64,000 bases of DNA, from positions 254,148 through 318,147 of the forward strand of contig NZ_LMLH01000003.1 of the NCBI RefSeq assembly GCF_001421885.1. Direction: 5' to 3'. The DNA is from Pseudomonas sp. Leaf48. GTDB lineage: Bacteria; Pseudomonadota; Gammaproteobacteria; Pseudomonadales; Pseudomonadaceae. Shown here one piece after another: positions 1 to 7,823 of the stretch; the stretch's first letter is position 1, and every line of letters begins with the position of its first letter. The notes beneath the pieces are model-generated. The model was not told the origin of the DNA, searched no databases, and saw only the letters and a program-made list of their open reading frames with translations. The position numbers were made by a program, and so were the translations under genes.

Positions 1-66
1 CAGGGGATTACAGCCACACAACAGCGACGCCGCCATCAAGCAGACGCTAACTTTCAACGTTCTCAC
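1..66 (-). CDS. N-terminus of a putative lipoprotein (cut by window edge)
   Basis: Reading leftward from a GTG at 66 (an in-frame GTG at 75 is the alternative), the sequence encodes MRTLKVSVCLMAASLLCGCN. This is a positively charged start, a hydrophobic stretch and a Cys in a lipobox-like L-C-G-C context, as expected of a bacterial lipoprotein signal peptide. It starts about 15 bases after the stop of the Wza-type gene on the same strand, so it is probably the next gene of the EPS block. An AAGG lies 12 bases before the GTG at 66. The rest lies outside the window, so no function can be given. Confidence 0.5.
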   Translation of the reverse strand, partial: MRTLKVSVCLMAASLLCGCNPL

Positions 67-80
67 AGTCGGCACGGGCC

Positions 81-1190
81 TTATCGGTTGTTGGCTTCAC
101 TGAGGTTGTTTTGCGCGGCAGCGCCTATGCCCAGAATCGAAGCCGATGGCACCAATTGGCTGATGAAGCGGTTCCAGCGAGTGACGTTGGCAGGGCCGAC
201 GTAAACGATGTCCTTGGGGTGCACATCGAAGTGCGTGGCCAGGGCCATGGCGGAAGGCGATTCGGCTTGCAGCTGATAGATCCTGGCCGGTTCGACATCG
301 AGGTTTTCAACGCCCCTGATGACGTACACCGCGTTGCCGTTGGAGGTGTTCTGGTTCAACCCGCCGACCGAACCGATGACGTCGGACAGGTTCATGGTGC
401 GGGTCTTGAACGTCAACGCACGTGGTTGATTGACCTCCCCCATCACATAAATCTTTTTGTTGTCGTTGTAGGGCAGGTACAGCTGATCACCGCCGCGCAG
501 GTAGACCTTCTGCAACGCCGAATCCTGTTGATTGAGCGCATCCAGGTTCAGCGGATAAACCCGCCCGTTTCGCGTCAACAGCAGCCCGGACAGATCGGCA
601 TTGAGCGGATCGATGCCGGCCGACCCCAGGGCCTCGACGACGCTGAGCGGATTGGTGGATATCGGCTGCGGACCAGCCTTCAACACGGCACCCGAGACCA
701 CGATTTTCTGGCTGGCAAACCGCAGGACCGCGACATCCACTTGCGGGTCCGAAATGAACGTCGACAACTTCTCGGCGATATCGGAGCGCAGTTGCTGGAT
801 GGTCTTTCCGGCGGCCTGGATTTCTTTGATGTAGGGGTAGTAAAGCGTGCCATCGGAGCGAACCAGACGGCCGTTGGCATCGATTTGTTGCTGCGCCCCC
901 GACGGGGCCGTGAGTTCAGGGTGGTCCCATACCGTGATGTACAAGACATCGTTATTACCGATCAGGTATTCGGCGGGCTCCACCAATAGCTCCGGTGGCA
1001 GAGAATCACGTACGGGGGTGGCTCTTTCCATGGCGATGAGCTTGGGGGTAATCGGGATAAGCTCGACCCGACTGCTTTCGCTGGTACCTTCGCGAGTGAT
1101 ATCACTGCTGCTCAGATGTTGACCCGGAGAAAACATGCAACCTTGCAAAGCAATACTTGCCAGCATTAAAAAAGGAAAACTACGATTCAT
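81..1190 (-). CDS. Wza-type polysaccharide export outer-membrane lipoprotein
   Basis: A 369-residue lipoprotein: the signal peptide ends in the lipobox LQGC with Cys18. A Poly_export domain begins near residue 75 (YLIGNNDVLYITVWDHPEL). SLBB-type repeats follow near residues 165-200 (VSGAVLKAGPQPI) and 248-295 (VMGEVNQPRAL, DVIGSVGGLNQ). A C-terminal amphipathic segment (WNRFISQLVPSASIL) matches the membrane-spanning helix of Wza. Members form the octameric outer-membrane channel for group 1 capsule or EPS and work with a Wzc-type kinase, which this locus also encodes (11352-13580). It follows the YjbE-like gene on the same strand but is separated from it by a terminator hairpin. No strong ribosome-binding site precedes the ATG. 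Confidence 0.93.
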   Translation of the reverse strand: MNRSFPFLMLASIALQGCMFSPGQHLSSSDITREGTSESSRVELIPITPKLIAMERATPVRDSLPPELLVEPAEYLIGNNDVLYITVWDHPELTAPSGAQQQIDANGRLVRSDGTLYYPYIKEIQAAGKTIQQLRSDIAEKLSTFISDPQVDVAVLRFASQKIVVSGAVLKAGPQPISTNPLSVVEALGSAGIDPLNADLSGLLLTRNGRVYPLNLDALNQQDSALQKVYLRGGDQLYLPYNDNKKIYVMGEVNQPRALTFKTRTMNLSDVIGSVGGLNQNTSNGNAVYVIRGVENLDVEPARIYQLQAESPSAMALATHFDVHPKDIVYVGPANVTRWNRFISQLVPSASILGIGAAAQNNLSEANNR

Positions 1191-1210
1191 AACAGCACGC
1201 TAGTCAGGGG

Positions 1211-1252
1211 CAAAGCAAAACAAGATCACCCGGCATTAACCGGGCAATCTTG
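1211..1252 (-). terminator. Intrinsic terminator between YjbE-like gene and export gene
   Basis: The arms CAAGATCACCCGG and CCGGGCAATCTTG (1221-1252) pair around CATTAA. On the minus strand the hairpin is followed by TTTTGCTTTG. It lies 20 bases past the YjbE-like stop and 20 bases before the export gene start, so it would stop or attenuate transcription inside the block. Confidence 0.75.
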
Positions 1253-1272
1253 TATTACAGCTGCAGGTTTTC

Positions 1273-1518
1273 TCAGTTACTTGTACCGGTGGTCCCGGTA
1301 GTACCAGTGGTTCCGGTAGTGCCAGTGGTTCCGCCGTTGGAACTGCCACCACTGTTGGACGCTGCAACCGCCGTCGCAACCAATGCAGTACTCGCCATTG
1401 CGGCTTGTGCAGCGGTCACGTCACCCAGGACTTTCGTATCCAGGGTCAGCGGTGCTTCTACGGCGATTGCCCAACTGCTTGTCATGGACAAAAGGGCTAT
1501 TACCAGCATTCTTTTCAT
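1273..1518 (-). CDS. YjbE-like small secreted Gly/Thr-repeat protein
   Basis: An 81-residue protein with a signal peptide (MKRMLVIALLSMTSSWAIAVEA), a short Ala-rich middle and a low-complexity tail made of five G-T-T units ending GTSN. The size, signal peptide, Ala-rich centre and Gly/Thr tail resemble E. coli YjbE, first product of the yjbEFGH exopolysaccharide operon. The match is by layout, not by alignment. A strong GGAGG lies 8 bases before the ATG. The following terminator would let this peptide be made in excess over the export channel. Its molecular role is unknown; it may be exported with the polymer or act at the envelope. Confidence 0.72.
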   Translation of the reverse strand: MKRMLVIALLSMTSSWAIAVEAPLTLDTKVLGDVTAAQAAMASTALVATAVAASNSGGSSNGGTTGTTGTTGTTGTTGTSN

Positions 1519-1768
1519 ATCAAATTCCTCCCTGGTGCTCGACGTTTCGGATTGATACCAGGCGTTCAGTTAATTGCAGAACATGATCAAGCCGCAAGGT
1601 GTTCGAATTCGTCGCCAACACCGCATGACTGCCACATGTCGAACGGCAATGTTCATATCTACGGGGTTGCCGGGCACATGAACAGTCAATTTTCCCGACG
1701 TTCTTTAACATCGTCGCCAGAGATAACAGTTGAGTGGTAATCGATGATCCCCGGCTCGCCAGGAAACC

Positions 1769-2785
1769 TTACTCGAGGTAGCCCTTGGGATGACTGGATT
1801 GCCAGCGCCAGGTGTCGGCCATCATCTCCTGCAGATTTCGAGTGGCCGTCCAGCCCAGTTCCTGCGCAGCCTTGGAGGGATCGGCCCAACACTCGGCAAT
1901 GTCGCCCGCGCGTCGCGGCTCCACTCGATAAGGCACCGGGCGACCGGATGCCTGCTCGAACGCGTGCACCACTTGCCGAACGCTGTAGCCGTCACCCGTA
2001 CCCAGGTTCCAGACATTGATTCCGCTGCCGCCAGAGATCGTCTGCAGTGCTTTGAGATGCCCGTCCGCCAGGTCCACGACGTGAATGTAATCGCGCACGC
2101 CGGTGCCATCGACCGTGGGGTAATCGTCACCAAAAATCGACAGCTCATTCAGGCTGCCTACGGCTACCTGACTGATGTAGGGCACCAGGTTATTCGGAAT
2201 GCCCCGGGGATCCTCACCCATGAGCCCACTGGCGTGAGCGCCGACCGGATTGAAATAACGCAACAGCGCAACGCTCCAGCGCGGCTGAGCAGCGCACAGA
2301 TCATGCAATACGTTTTCGATGATCAGCTTGGATTGCCCATAAGGGTTGGTGGGAGTGCCCGTAGGAAAATCCTCGCGGATCGGCATGTGTTCCGGCGCGC
2401 CGTAAACCGTGGCCGAGGAACTGAATACCAGACGGAACACACCGGCCGCGGCCATCGCCTGACACAGGGTGATGCTGCCGCAAACGTTGGCCTGGTAGTA
2501 TTCAAGGGGCTTGCGCACGCTCTCGCCCACCGCCTTGAGCCCGGCAAAATGCAGGACCGCATCAATGGCATGCTCCTGGAATATCCGGTCGAGCAATGCC
2601 CGGTCGCACACATCTCCACGAATCAATAATGCGGACTTTGCGCAGATGGCTTCCACTGCATGCAACGCGGCTTCAGAGCTGTTGCACAGGTTGTCCAGCA
2701 CAACCACTTCATAGCCCGCCTCAAGCAGTGCAAGTGTTGTGTGCGAACCGATATAACCGGTTCCACCTGTTACCAGAATTTTCAT
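1769..2785 (-). CDS. galE: UDP-glucose 4-epimerase
   Basis: A 338-residue short-chain dehydrogenase/reductase that interconverts UDP-glucose and UDP-galactose in the cytoplasm. The NAD-binding glycine motif GGTGYIGSH is at residues 7-15, the Ser cluster FSSSATVYG at about 121-129, and the catalytic Tyr149-x3-Lys153 is in NPYGQSK. The ATG at 2785 gives the family's usual N-terminus MKILVTGG; upstream in-frame starts would add residues not expected in the family, and the ribosome-binding site is weak. It is divergent from galU and lies upstream of the YjbE-like and Wza-type genes, so it probably supplies UDP-galactose to this locus. Confidence 0.96.
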   Translation of the reverse strand: MKILVTGGTGYIGSHTTLALLEAGYEVVVLDNLCNSSEAALHAVEAICAKSALLIRGDVCDRALLDRIFQEHAIDAVLHFAGLKAVGESVRKPLEYYQANVCGSITLCQAMAAAGVFRLVFSSSATVYGAPEHMPIREDFPTGTPTNPYGQSKLIIENVLHDLCAAQPRWSVALLRYFNPVGAHASGLMGEDPRGIPNNLVPYISQVAVGSLNELSIFGDDYPTVDGTGVRDYIHVVDLADGHLKALQTISGGSGINVWNLGTGDGYSVRQVVHAFEQASGRPVPYRVEPRRAGDIAECWADPSKAAQELGWTATRNLQEMMADTWRWQSSHPKGYLE

Positions 2786-3175
2786 AGAGCGGTCCATAGT
2801 CGGGTATTGGAAGTGCCAAATAGCGCGTGACTGCAGACAAAACACGCGCAAACGCAGGCCGCAGATGCAATTGCGTCCAGCCGTTTAATCACATCCCATG
2901 CAGCCCGATATTCTTTTCCGGGCACGAATCAGCGCTACTTACTTAGTAACACTTTAAAAACCCCAACTCCACGACAACACCCCGACTAAAACTAACTAAA
3001 CACCATCCCGCCAGACAACTAATAACATTGAGCCTGTTTTACACGCCCTCATAATTGCTATTAACAAGACACATCATGTATTAAGACATATTATTCAGCA
3101 ACACATCGAAACTCACAGCCATCGTTGATAGCGTCTTGCGACTGACTGTGGAAAATGACTTACCAGGATATAACC
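2786..3175. other. AT-rich divergent intergenic region between galE and galU
   Basis: About 390 bases without a supportable gene, clearly more AT-rich than the rest of the window. It must carry the promoters for galE (minus) and galU (plus). One weak plus-strand promoter match is listed separately. The AT-richness is compatible with silencing by H-NS-like MvaT/MvaU proteins, which is only inference. Confidence 0.6.
3055..3084 (+). promoter_or_regulatory. Possible sigma-70 promoter for galU
   Basis: TTGCTA (3055-3060) and TATTAA (3079-3084) are separated by 18 bases, about 90 bases before the galU start. In such AT-rich DNA the match could be chance. Confidence 0.3.
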
Positions 3176-4009
3176 ATGATTCGTAAATGCTTGTTCCCCG
3201 CCGCTGGCTACGGCACGCGTTTCCTGCCTGCTACCAAAGCAATGCCCAAGGAAATGCTGCCGATCGTCAACAAGCCATTGATTCAATACGCCGTTGAAGA
3301 GGCTCGGGACGCAGGTCTGCAGCACATGGCGATTGTCACCGGTCGGGGCAAACGCGCATTGGAAGACCACTTCGATATCAGTTACGAACTCGAGCACCAG
3401 ATTCGCGGTACCGAGAAAGAAAAGTTTCTGGCCAGCACCCGGGAGCTGATAGAAACCTGCACATTCGCCTACACCCGTCAGGTCGAAATGAAAGGCCTGG
3501 GCCACGCCATCCTCAGCGGTCGCCCCTTGATCGGTGACGAACCCTTTGCCGTGGTACTGGCCGATGACTTGTGCCTGAACCTGCAAGGCGACGGCGTGCT
3601 GGCGCAAATGATCGAGCTCTACAAAAAATTCCGCTGCTCGATCGTGGCCATCCAGGAAGTGCCACGCGACCAGACTCACAAATACGGGGTGATTGCCGGC
3701 GAACAGATTTCCGACGGCATCTACCGGGTCAACAGCATGGTTGAAAAACCTGCCCCCGAAGACGCGCCATCCAATATGGCGATCATTGGCCGGTACATTC
3801 TGACCCCCGACATCTTTGATCTGATCGCCGATACCCAGCCTGGCAAGGGCGGCGAAATCCAGATCACCGACGCGCTCATGAAGCAGGCGCAAAATGGCTG
3901 CGTACTGGCCTACAAATTCGATGGCCTGCGCTTTGATTGCGGCAGCGCAGAAGGCTACATCGACGCGACCAACTTCTGTTATGAGCAGCTGTATCTCAAG
4001 GGCCACTAA
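3176..4009 (+). CDS. galU: UTP-glucose-1-phosphate uridylyltransferase
   Basis: A 277-residue nucleotidyltransferase that makes UDP-glucose from UTP and glucose-1-phosphate. The signature AAGYGTRFLPATKAMPKEML is at the N-terminus, and VEKPAPEDAPSN and a GKGGEIQITDAL segment typical of GalU follow. The ATG at 3176 is chosen over the one at 3155 because AGGA lies 7 bases upstream and it gives the family N-terminus MIRKCLFPAAG. It probably forms a two-gene unit with the phosphomannomutase-like gene 72 bases downstream. It is on the opposite strand to the EPS genes on both sides, and it feeds UDP-glucose to GalE and the polymer. Confidence 0.96.
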   Translation: MIRKCLFPAAGYGTRFLPATKAMPKEMLPIVNKPLIQYAVEEARDAGLQHMAIVTGRGKRALEDHFDISYELEHQIRGTEKEKFLASTRELIETCTFAYTRQVEMKGLGHAILSGRPLIGDEPFAVVLADDLCLNLQGDGVLAQMIELYKKFRCSIVAIQEVPRDQTHKYGVIAGEQISDGIYRVNSMVEKPAPEDAPSNMAIIGRYILTPDIFDLIADTQPGKGGEIQITDALMKQAQNGCVLAYKFDGLRFDCGSAEGYIDATNFCYEQLYLKGH

Positions 4010-4081
4010 CCAAAGGGCCTGGCGCACTCAACGCTCCCGCACCGGAGCCGTCGTCAACTTCCATCATTCCGGCAAAACACT

Positions 4082-4504
4082 ATGAACACAGTACAAAGCT
4101 CGGTTGAGATCGAACTGAATGCGGGCAACTCCGGAGTGGTGGCGTGGCAGTCGAAAAACCCGTCGTTGCCCTCCTCTACCCTTCCCGGCGCGGGCACATC
4201 CCTGCTGGTAGAGCGCATTGGCGTGTTCCCTTCTTCGGGCGACATCCATCGCCACATCGAAGACCCGCGTCCGCTTCTGGCCCACTTGAAAAGCCTCTAC
4301 GCCCACAAGGCGCTGGATGTCGACGAGCGCGACGGCCTCAAAGTGATCTTCAACGATTGGCGTTTCCGGGTGCGCTCCCTGCGTGGCGTCCCGGCTATCG
4401 TCCTCAACATTGAATCGCGCCGGGATCCCGAGCTGATGCCGCTGAAAACCGCAGAACTGCTGAACCATCTGCAACACTTCGAGAACGCCCGCCTTGAGCG
4501 GTGA
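4082..4504 (+). CDS. Freestanding phosphomannomutase-type C-terminal domain, active-site loop lost
   Basis: A 140-residue protein. From about residue 40, IGVFPSSGDIHRHIEDP and then DGLKVIFNDWRFRVRS and NIESRRDPELMPLKT align with the last domain of ManB/CpsG/AlgC phosphohexomutases (FPxSGEIN, DWRFNLRSSNTEP, NVESRGDVPLM). The phosphate-binding S-N-T-E of that loop reads L-R-G-V here and the following Arg is Val, so substrate phosphate binding should be lost. The first 40 residues (VEIELNAGNSGVV) faintly resemble an earlier NxGNG segment of the same enzymes, which suggests an internal deletion of a full-length gene. No good ribosome-binding site is seen. It ends 4 bases from the convergent SGNH gene. 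It may be a decayed remnant or a binding/regulatory domain. Confidence 0.65.
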   Translation: MNTVQSSVEIELNAGNSGVVAWQSKNPSLPSSTLPGAGTSLLVERIGVFPSSGDIHRHIEDPRPLLAHLKSLYAHKALDVDERDGLKVIFNDWRFRVRSLRGVPAIVLNIESRRDPELMPLKTAELLNHLQHFENARLER

Positions 4505-4508
4505 ATGA

Positions 4509-5660
4509 CTATTTCAACGCAGCACCGCATTCACTCCGGGGCCCGGGAGCCCCATCGACGATCAAGCGATAGAAAAAATCCGCGATCAGCCGACCGCCGG
4601 AAGCCGGTATCGGGTGAATGTTATCGGGGCCGATCATCGGAGTCGGCCCGTTGCTGGCGTAGCGCTTGAAGTCCGGGCCGAACGTGCATTGCAGGCTAGC
4701 ATAGGCAATGTTCTGCGAGCGCGCCCACGGCTCCAGGACCTGCGCATAATCCGACATCGGATAGGCACTCGAACGCGTGGTGTCCTGCCGCATGATCACA
4801 TTGATGCTCGCCATCGGATGAACCTCGCGAATCATCCGCGCCAAGCCTTTCATGCGCTCCAGGTAGTCCTTGGGCTTTACCCCGAACCCCTGATCATTGC
4901 CGCCCAGCATAATCAGGTAAGCGTCTGCCGGTATCTTCGCAACGACTGCTTTCCACTGGACCTGCCACTGACCGTCGCTTTTATAGAAATCGGCGGACGC
5001 AGCACCGGAGGCGGCGAGCTTGGAGACCCTGATCCCGCCACGGTCATTGCTCATCCACAGCCCGAACAGCGTTGGCGCCCCCTCGACCACTTCCAGCCTG
5101 AGCGCCCAGGCAGCACCGGCCGGCACGTCGGCCAGCTGCACTGCCTGGACACCCTGGCCGGCAAGCGTCAACGAGCGCCACGGATCCGAAGAGCCCCAGC
5201 GATAACGCAGTTCATTGGCTTTGCCGTTTCCAAGGTAGAGCAACCGGGCCTGGGAAATGGAAGTATCGATGGCCGCTGTTTCGTTGGAATCGACCTCGAG
5301 ATAGGCACCCGCGTGCCCGGTGATGGTGCGACTGTCCGGACTCGCCTGGCCAAGCGAGGAAACATCCCAGTCACCGCCGAAGTATTTTTCACTGCTGCGG
5401 GTGTACTTGATGTTGGTACCGCCAAGGGCGGCACCGTGATTGAACCCGACATAACCAGGCCCGGCGAAACCGAATTCTCTGGCCAATCGTTGAGTGAGCT
5501 GATTGAGATAAAAATCCTGCCCGGCGCTGTAGCTGTCGCCGATCACCGAGATCGCCAGGACCTTGTCCTTGTGCCCACCCCATTGCGCCAGCCGCTGGTG
5601 CGCGGCTTGCACTTCGAGCGCCGGCACCGCTACCTCACGCATCTCATCGATATAGGCCAT
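4509..5660 (-). CDS. SGNH/GDSL hydrolase, probable polysaccharide O-acetyl esterase/transferase
   Basis: A 383-residue protein with the SGNH blocks in order: block I IGDSYSAG with the nucleophile Ser near residue 43, block III MLGGNDQ near residue 253, and block V with the D-x-x-H pair in DNIHP near residue 350. A beta-rich insertion of about 130 residues separates blocks I and III, as in the PatB/Ape1 type of O-acetylesterase. The start is 3 bases after the acyltransferase-3 gene, with GAGG 11 bases upstream, so the two are coupled; AT3 and SGNH domains often work together on polymer O-acetylation, sometimes fused. No signal peptide or membrane segment is visible, which is odd for a periplasmic job. 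Confidence 0.85.
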   Translation of the reverse strand: MAYIDEMREVAVPALEVQAAHQRLAQWGGHKDKVLAISVIGDSYSAGQDFYLNQLTQRLAREFGFAGPGYVGFNHGAALGGTNIKYTRSSEKYFGGDWDVSSLGQASPDSRTITGHAGAYLEVDSNETAAIDTSISQARLLYLGNGKANELRYRWGSSDPWRSLTLAGQGVQAVQLADVPAGAAWALRLEVVEGAPTLFGLWMSNDRGGIRVSKLAASGAASADFYKSDGQWQVQWKAVVAKIPADAYLIMLGGNDQGFGVKPKDYLERMKGLARMIREVHPMASINVIMRQDTTRSSAYPMSDYAQVLEPWARSQNIAYASLQCTFGPDFKRYASNGPTPMIGPDNIHPIPASGGRLIADFFYRLIVDGAPGPRSECGAALK

Positions 5661-5663
5661 GTT

Positions 5664-6707
5664 TCAGCCAGCCTCAGGCATGTGTTTCGGGCCTGGTTCC
5701 CGGGGCTTTTTGCTGACCGCGCGCTCGCCCAGGAAGAGGACAGAGGTCACGCTGAATCGACTGAACACATTCGCCAACAGCACCGGCCCCAACAGGCCGC
5801 TGAACAACCCGGCAAAGACCAGAGCGCTTTGATCCGTGACACCCAATCGACCCAGGGCGAACCGTGACGTGGCAGCAAACAACACGTGAAACAGGAATAT
5901 CGCGTAGGAGTACCCTCCAAGCCAGATCAGAAATCTTGAGCGCATGTCACTCGACAGCAAGGCAACGCAGGAAACACACCCCACCAGCAGGCCGACAAGG
6001 CTTCGGCGATCAACGATCAGCTCGCGGTCCACAGTGGCTATGTAGAGCAAAGCTATCGAAATCAGGACGAATACAACCGGGCCAATACCTTTGAGCGAAC
6101 GCTTCAAGGCACTGACGTTTTCCTGGCAAATCATCCCGGTCACAAAAAACGGCAGCAGATAGATGGCGCCGTTGATACCGAACGCATCGACCGCAAAAGG
6201 CGGCAACAAAAACACGACCGCCGAAAATGCAAACAACAGGTAAAGGTGCAAAGGCGTGCGCAGTAAACCGCGCCACTGCAGGAACCCGACAAACATGAAA
6301 ATGATGAATACAGCCTGCAAGAACCAGAAATGGTTGACCGGCACGTAGAACGACAACAAGGCGTCGACCACACTGAGATCCTTGTTGACCCCCGGCCCGA
6401 CCGCCTGCAGCAGCGAAAACGGAATCCCGACAAAAAACAGCGGCAGGATCAGCCGTCTCACTTTGCCAGTGAAGTAGGCAGAAAAATCATTCCCCCTGAT
6501 TTTGTAGATGGAATAGATGTAGCCCGAGATAAACGTGAACAACGGCATCCGCACGTAGACCATAGAGTCGGCGATAACCCGATAAGGCGATCCCAGGTCG
6601 ATTTTCAGCCCGCCGCCAAATGGCCCGATGACGTGATAAAGCACCAGCAGAAGACACGCCAGGCCTCGTAATGTTTCTATTTCCAGCGACTTCTTCTTGC
6701 TTTGCAT
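5664..6707 (-). CDS. Acyltransferase-3 family membrane protein (polysaccharide O-acylation)
   Basis: About 347 residues with around ten hydrophobic segments and the family start: SLEIETLRGLACLLLVLYHV carries the R-x10-H pattern, and MPLFTFISGYIYS follows. These proteins move acyl groups, usually acetyl, across the inner membrane onto envelope sugars. The ATG at 6707 is used because a TTG nine bases upstream lacks support and GAGG (6718-6721) lies 10 bases before the ATG, overlapping the stop of the polymerase gene. The polymerase gene is upstream and the SGNH esterase downstream, on one transcript, which points to acetylation of the EPS. Confidence 0.9.
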   Translation of the reverse strand: MQSKKKSLEIETLRGLACLLLVLYHVIGPFGGGLKIDLGSPYRVIADSMVYVRMPLFTFISGYIYSIYKIRGNDFSAYFTGKVRRLILPLFFVGIPFSLLQAVGPGVNKDLSVVDALLSFYVPVNHFWFLQAVFIIFMFVGFLQWRGLLRTPLHLYLLFAFSAVVFLLPPFAVDAFGINGAIYLLPFFVTGMICQENVSALKRSLKGIGPVVFVLISIALLYIATVDRELIVDRRSLVGLLVGCVSCVALLSSDMRSRFLIWLGGYSYAIFLFHVLFAATSRFALGRLGVTDQSALVFAGLFSGLLGPVLLANVFSRFSVTSVLFLGERAVSKKPREPGPKHMPEAG

Positions 6708-6719
6708 GGAACACAAACC

Positions 6720-7823
6720 TCAGTTCAAAATTCTGTTTTCAACCAACTCAGGTTTTCTTGAGCGCAGCTGCAATCCCAGCCCCACAAACAGAACGGGTAC
6801 CACCATGGAAAAATGACGGGCAAAGGAGCCGAAGTCGGGTTCGAACAGGCCCTGCACCAACAAAAACGAAAGGGGTATTGCGATCAGCTCTTTGACTTTC
6901 GGTTCGATGACTGAGCCGTTGTAGTGACTCGATGTGATCATTTTGAACATCAGCACCGAGGTCATCATCATCAGCACGACAAAGATTATCTGCCCCAGGC
7001 CGGACAGAAGGATCAGCTCTACAGGGAACGACAATCTGAAAAATATGCTCATCGAATCCACGGCCTGCGAAACGAAGTCACTTCCGCTAATCCACGACAC
7101 GATCAATGACTTTGAGCCCTCTTCGCCCAGCGTGCGTTGCTCGTTGCTATTGGCTCGAATGGACGAAACCGAATAGCCGGCCAGCAACTGAATCGCCGTT
7201 GCGATCGCCAGATAGAACATGAACAACATCAGGAAAAAGCTGAAACGCGACACGTGCTTCTTCATCACGCAGATTCCGACCCAGACCAGCGAAAACAATA
7301 TCCAATAGGGTCGAACCAGTACGCCATAAAACATCGAAGAAAGAAAAAAACCCGCTCTGTATCGTTTCGAAAATGAAAATACCAGGATGGTAATTACCGC
7401 CACCGAGACAATAATTTCCTTGGTCAGGTTATCGAGAAAGAACGACCTGACCACTCCCCACAGGCACAAGGTCAGAAAAATCGTTAGCGGCAACCTTCTG
7501 AAAATAAAGATCGGGATTGACGTCAGAAACAGATTGCACAGCATCCCATAGGCCCACGCATTGTCCAGATTGATACCGGTGGGACGTAGCACATAAGCGG
7601 TACAATCGTAAGAAGAGCGGTCTGGCGAAAACGGATTCCAGAAGTTGCAGTTGTCGGAACGAGCGTATGACGTCCACAACGTCATCGCATCGGGACCTGG
7701 CTCTCGGTGGATCAGCAGGGGCATCGCGACGGACAGAAAAAGACCGCACAGCAAAATCAGGAATGAGATCGACGAGTCCAGTTTTCTTCCGCGAAATTCT
7801 ATGGAAGGCAGAGATAAAGCCAT
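6720..7823 (-). CDS. Probable Wzy-type EPS polymerase (polytopic membrane protein)
   Basis: A 367-residue integral membrane protein with about ten hydrophobic segments and no recognised enzymatic motif. The call rests on size, topology and place: it sits between the flippase and acyltransferase genes, and no other gene here could be the polymerase. A soluble stretch at about residues 35-75 (REPGPDAMTLWTSYARSDN) could be a periplasmic loop. The C-terminal segment EPDFGSFARHFSMVVPVLF is a conserved-looking Asp/Arg/His-containing helix edge. The base composition is low in GC, as is usual for wzy genes. The start overlaps the flippase stop by one base (TAATG), so translation is coupled. Sequence identity to known Wzy proteins was not tested. 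Confidence 0.65.
   Translation of the reverse strand: MALSLPSIEFRGRKLDSSISFLILLCGLFLSVAMPLLIHREPGPDAMTLWTSYARSDNCNFWNPFSPDRSSYDCTAYVLRPTGINLDNAWAYGMLCNLFLTSIPIFIFRRLPLTIFLTLCLWGVVRSFFLDNLTKEIIVSVAVITILVFSFSKRYRAGFFLSSMFYGVLVRPYWILFSLVWVGICVMKKHVSRFSFFLMLFMFYLAIATAIQLLAGYSVSSIRANSNEQRTLGEEGSKSLIVSWISGSDFVSQAVDSMSIFFRLSFPVELILLSGLGQIIFVVLMMMTSVLMFKMITSSHYNGSVIEPKVKELIAIPLSFLLVQGLFEPDFGSFARHFSMVVPVLFVGLGLQLRSRKPELVENRILN

Noticed and set aside
1519..1768. Small frame (1520-1711, minus) between galE and the YjbE-like gene
   Set aside because: No ribosome-binding site, no family resemblance and overlapping promoter space; treated as noncoding.
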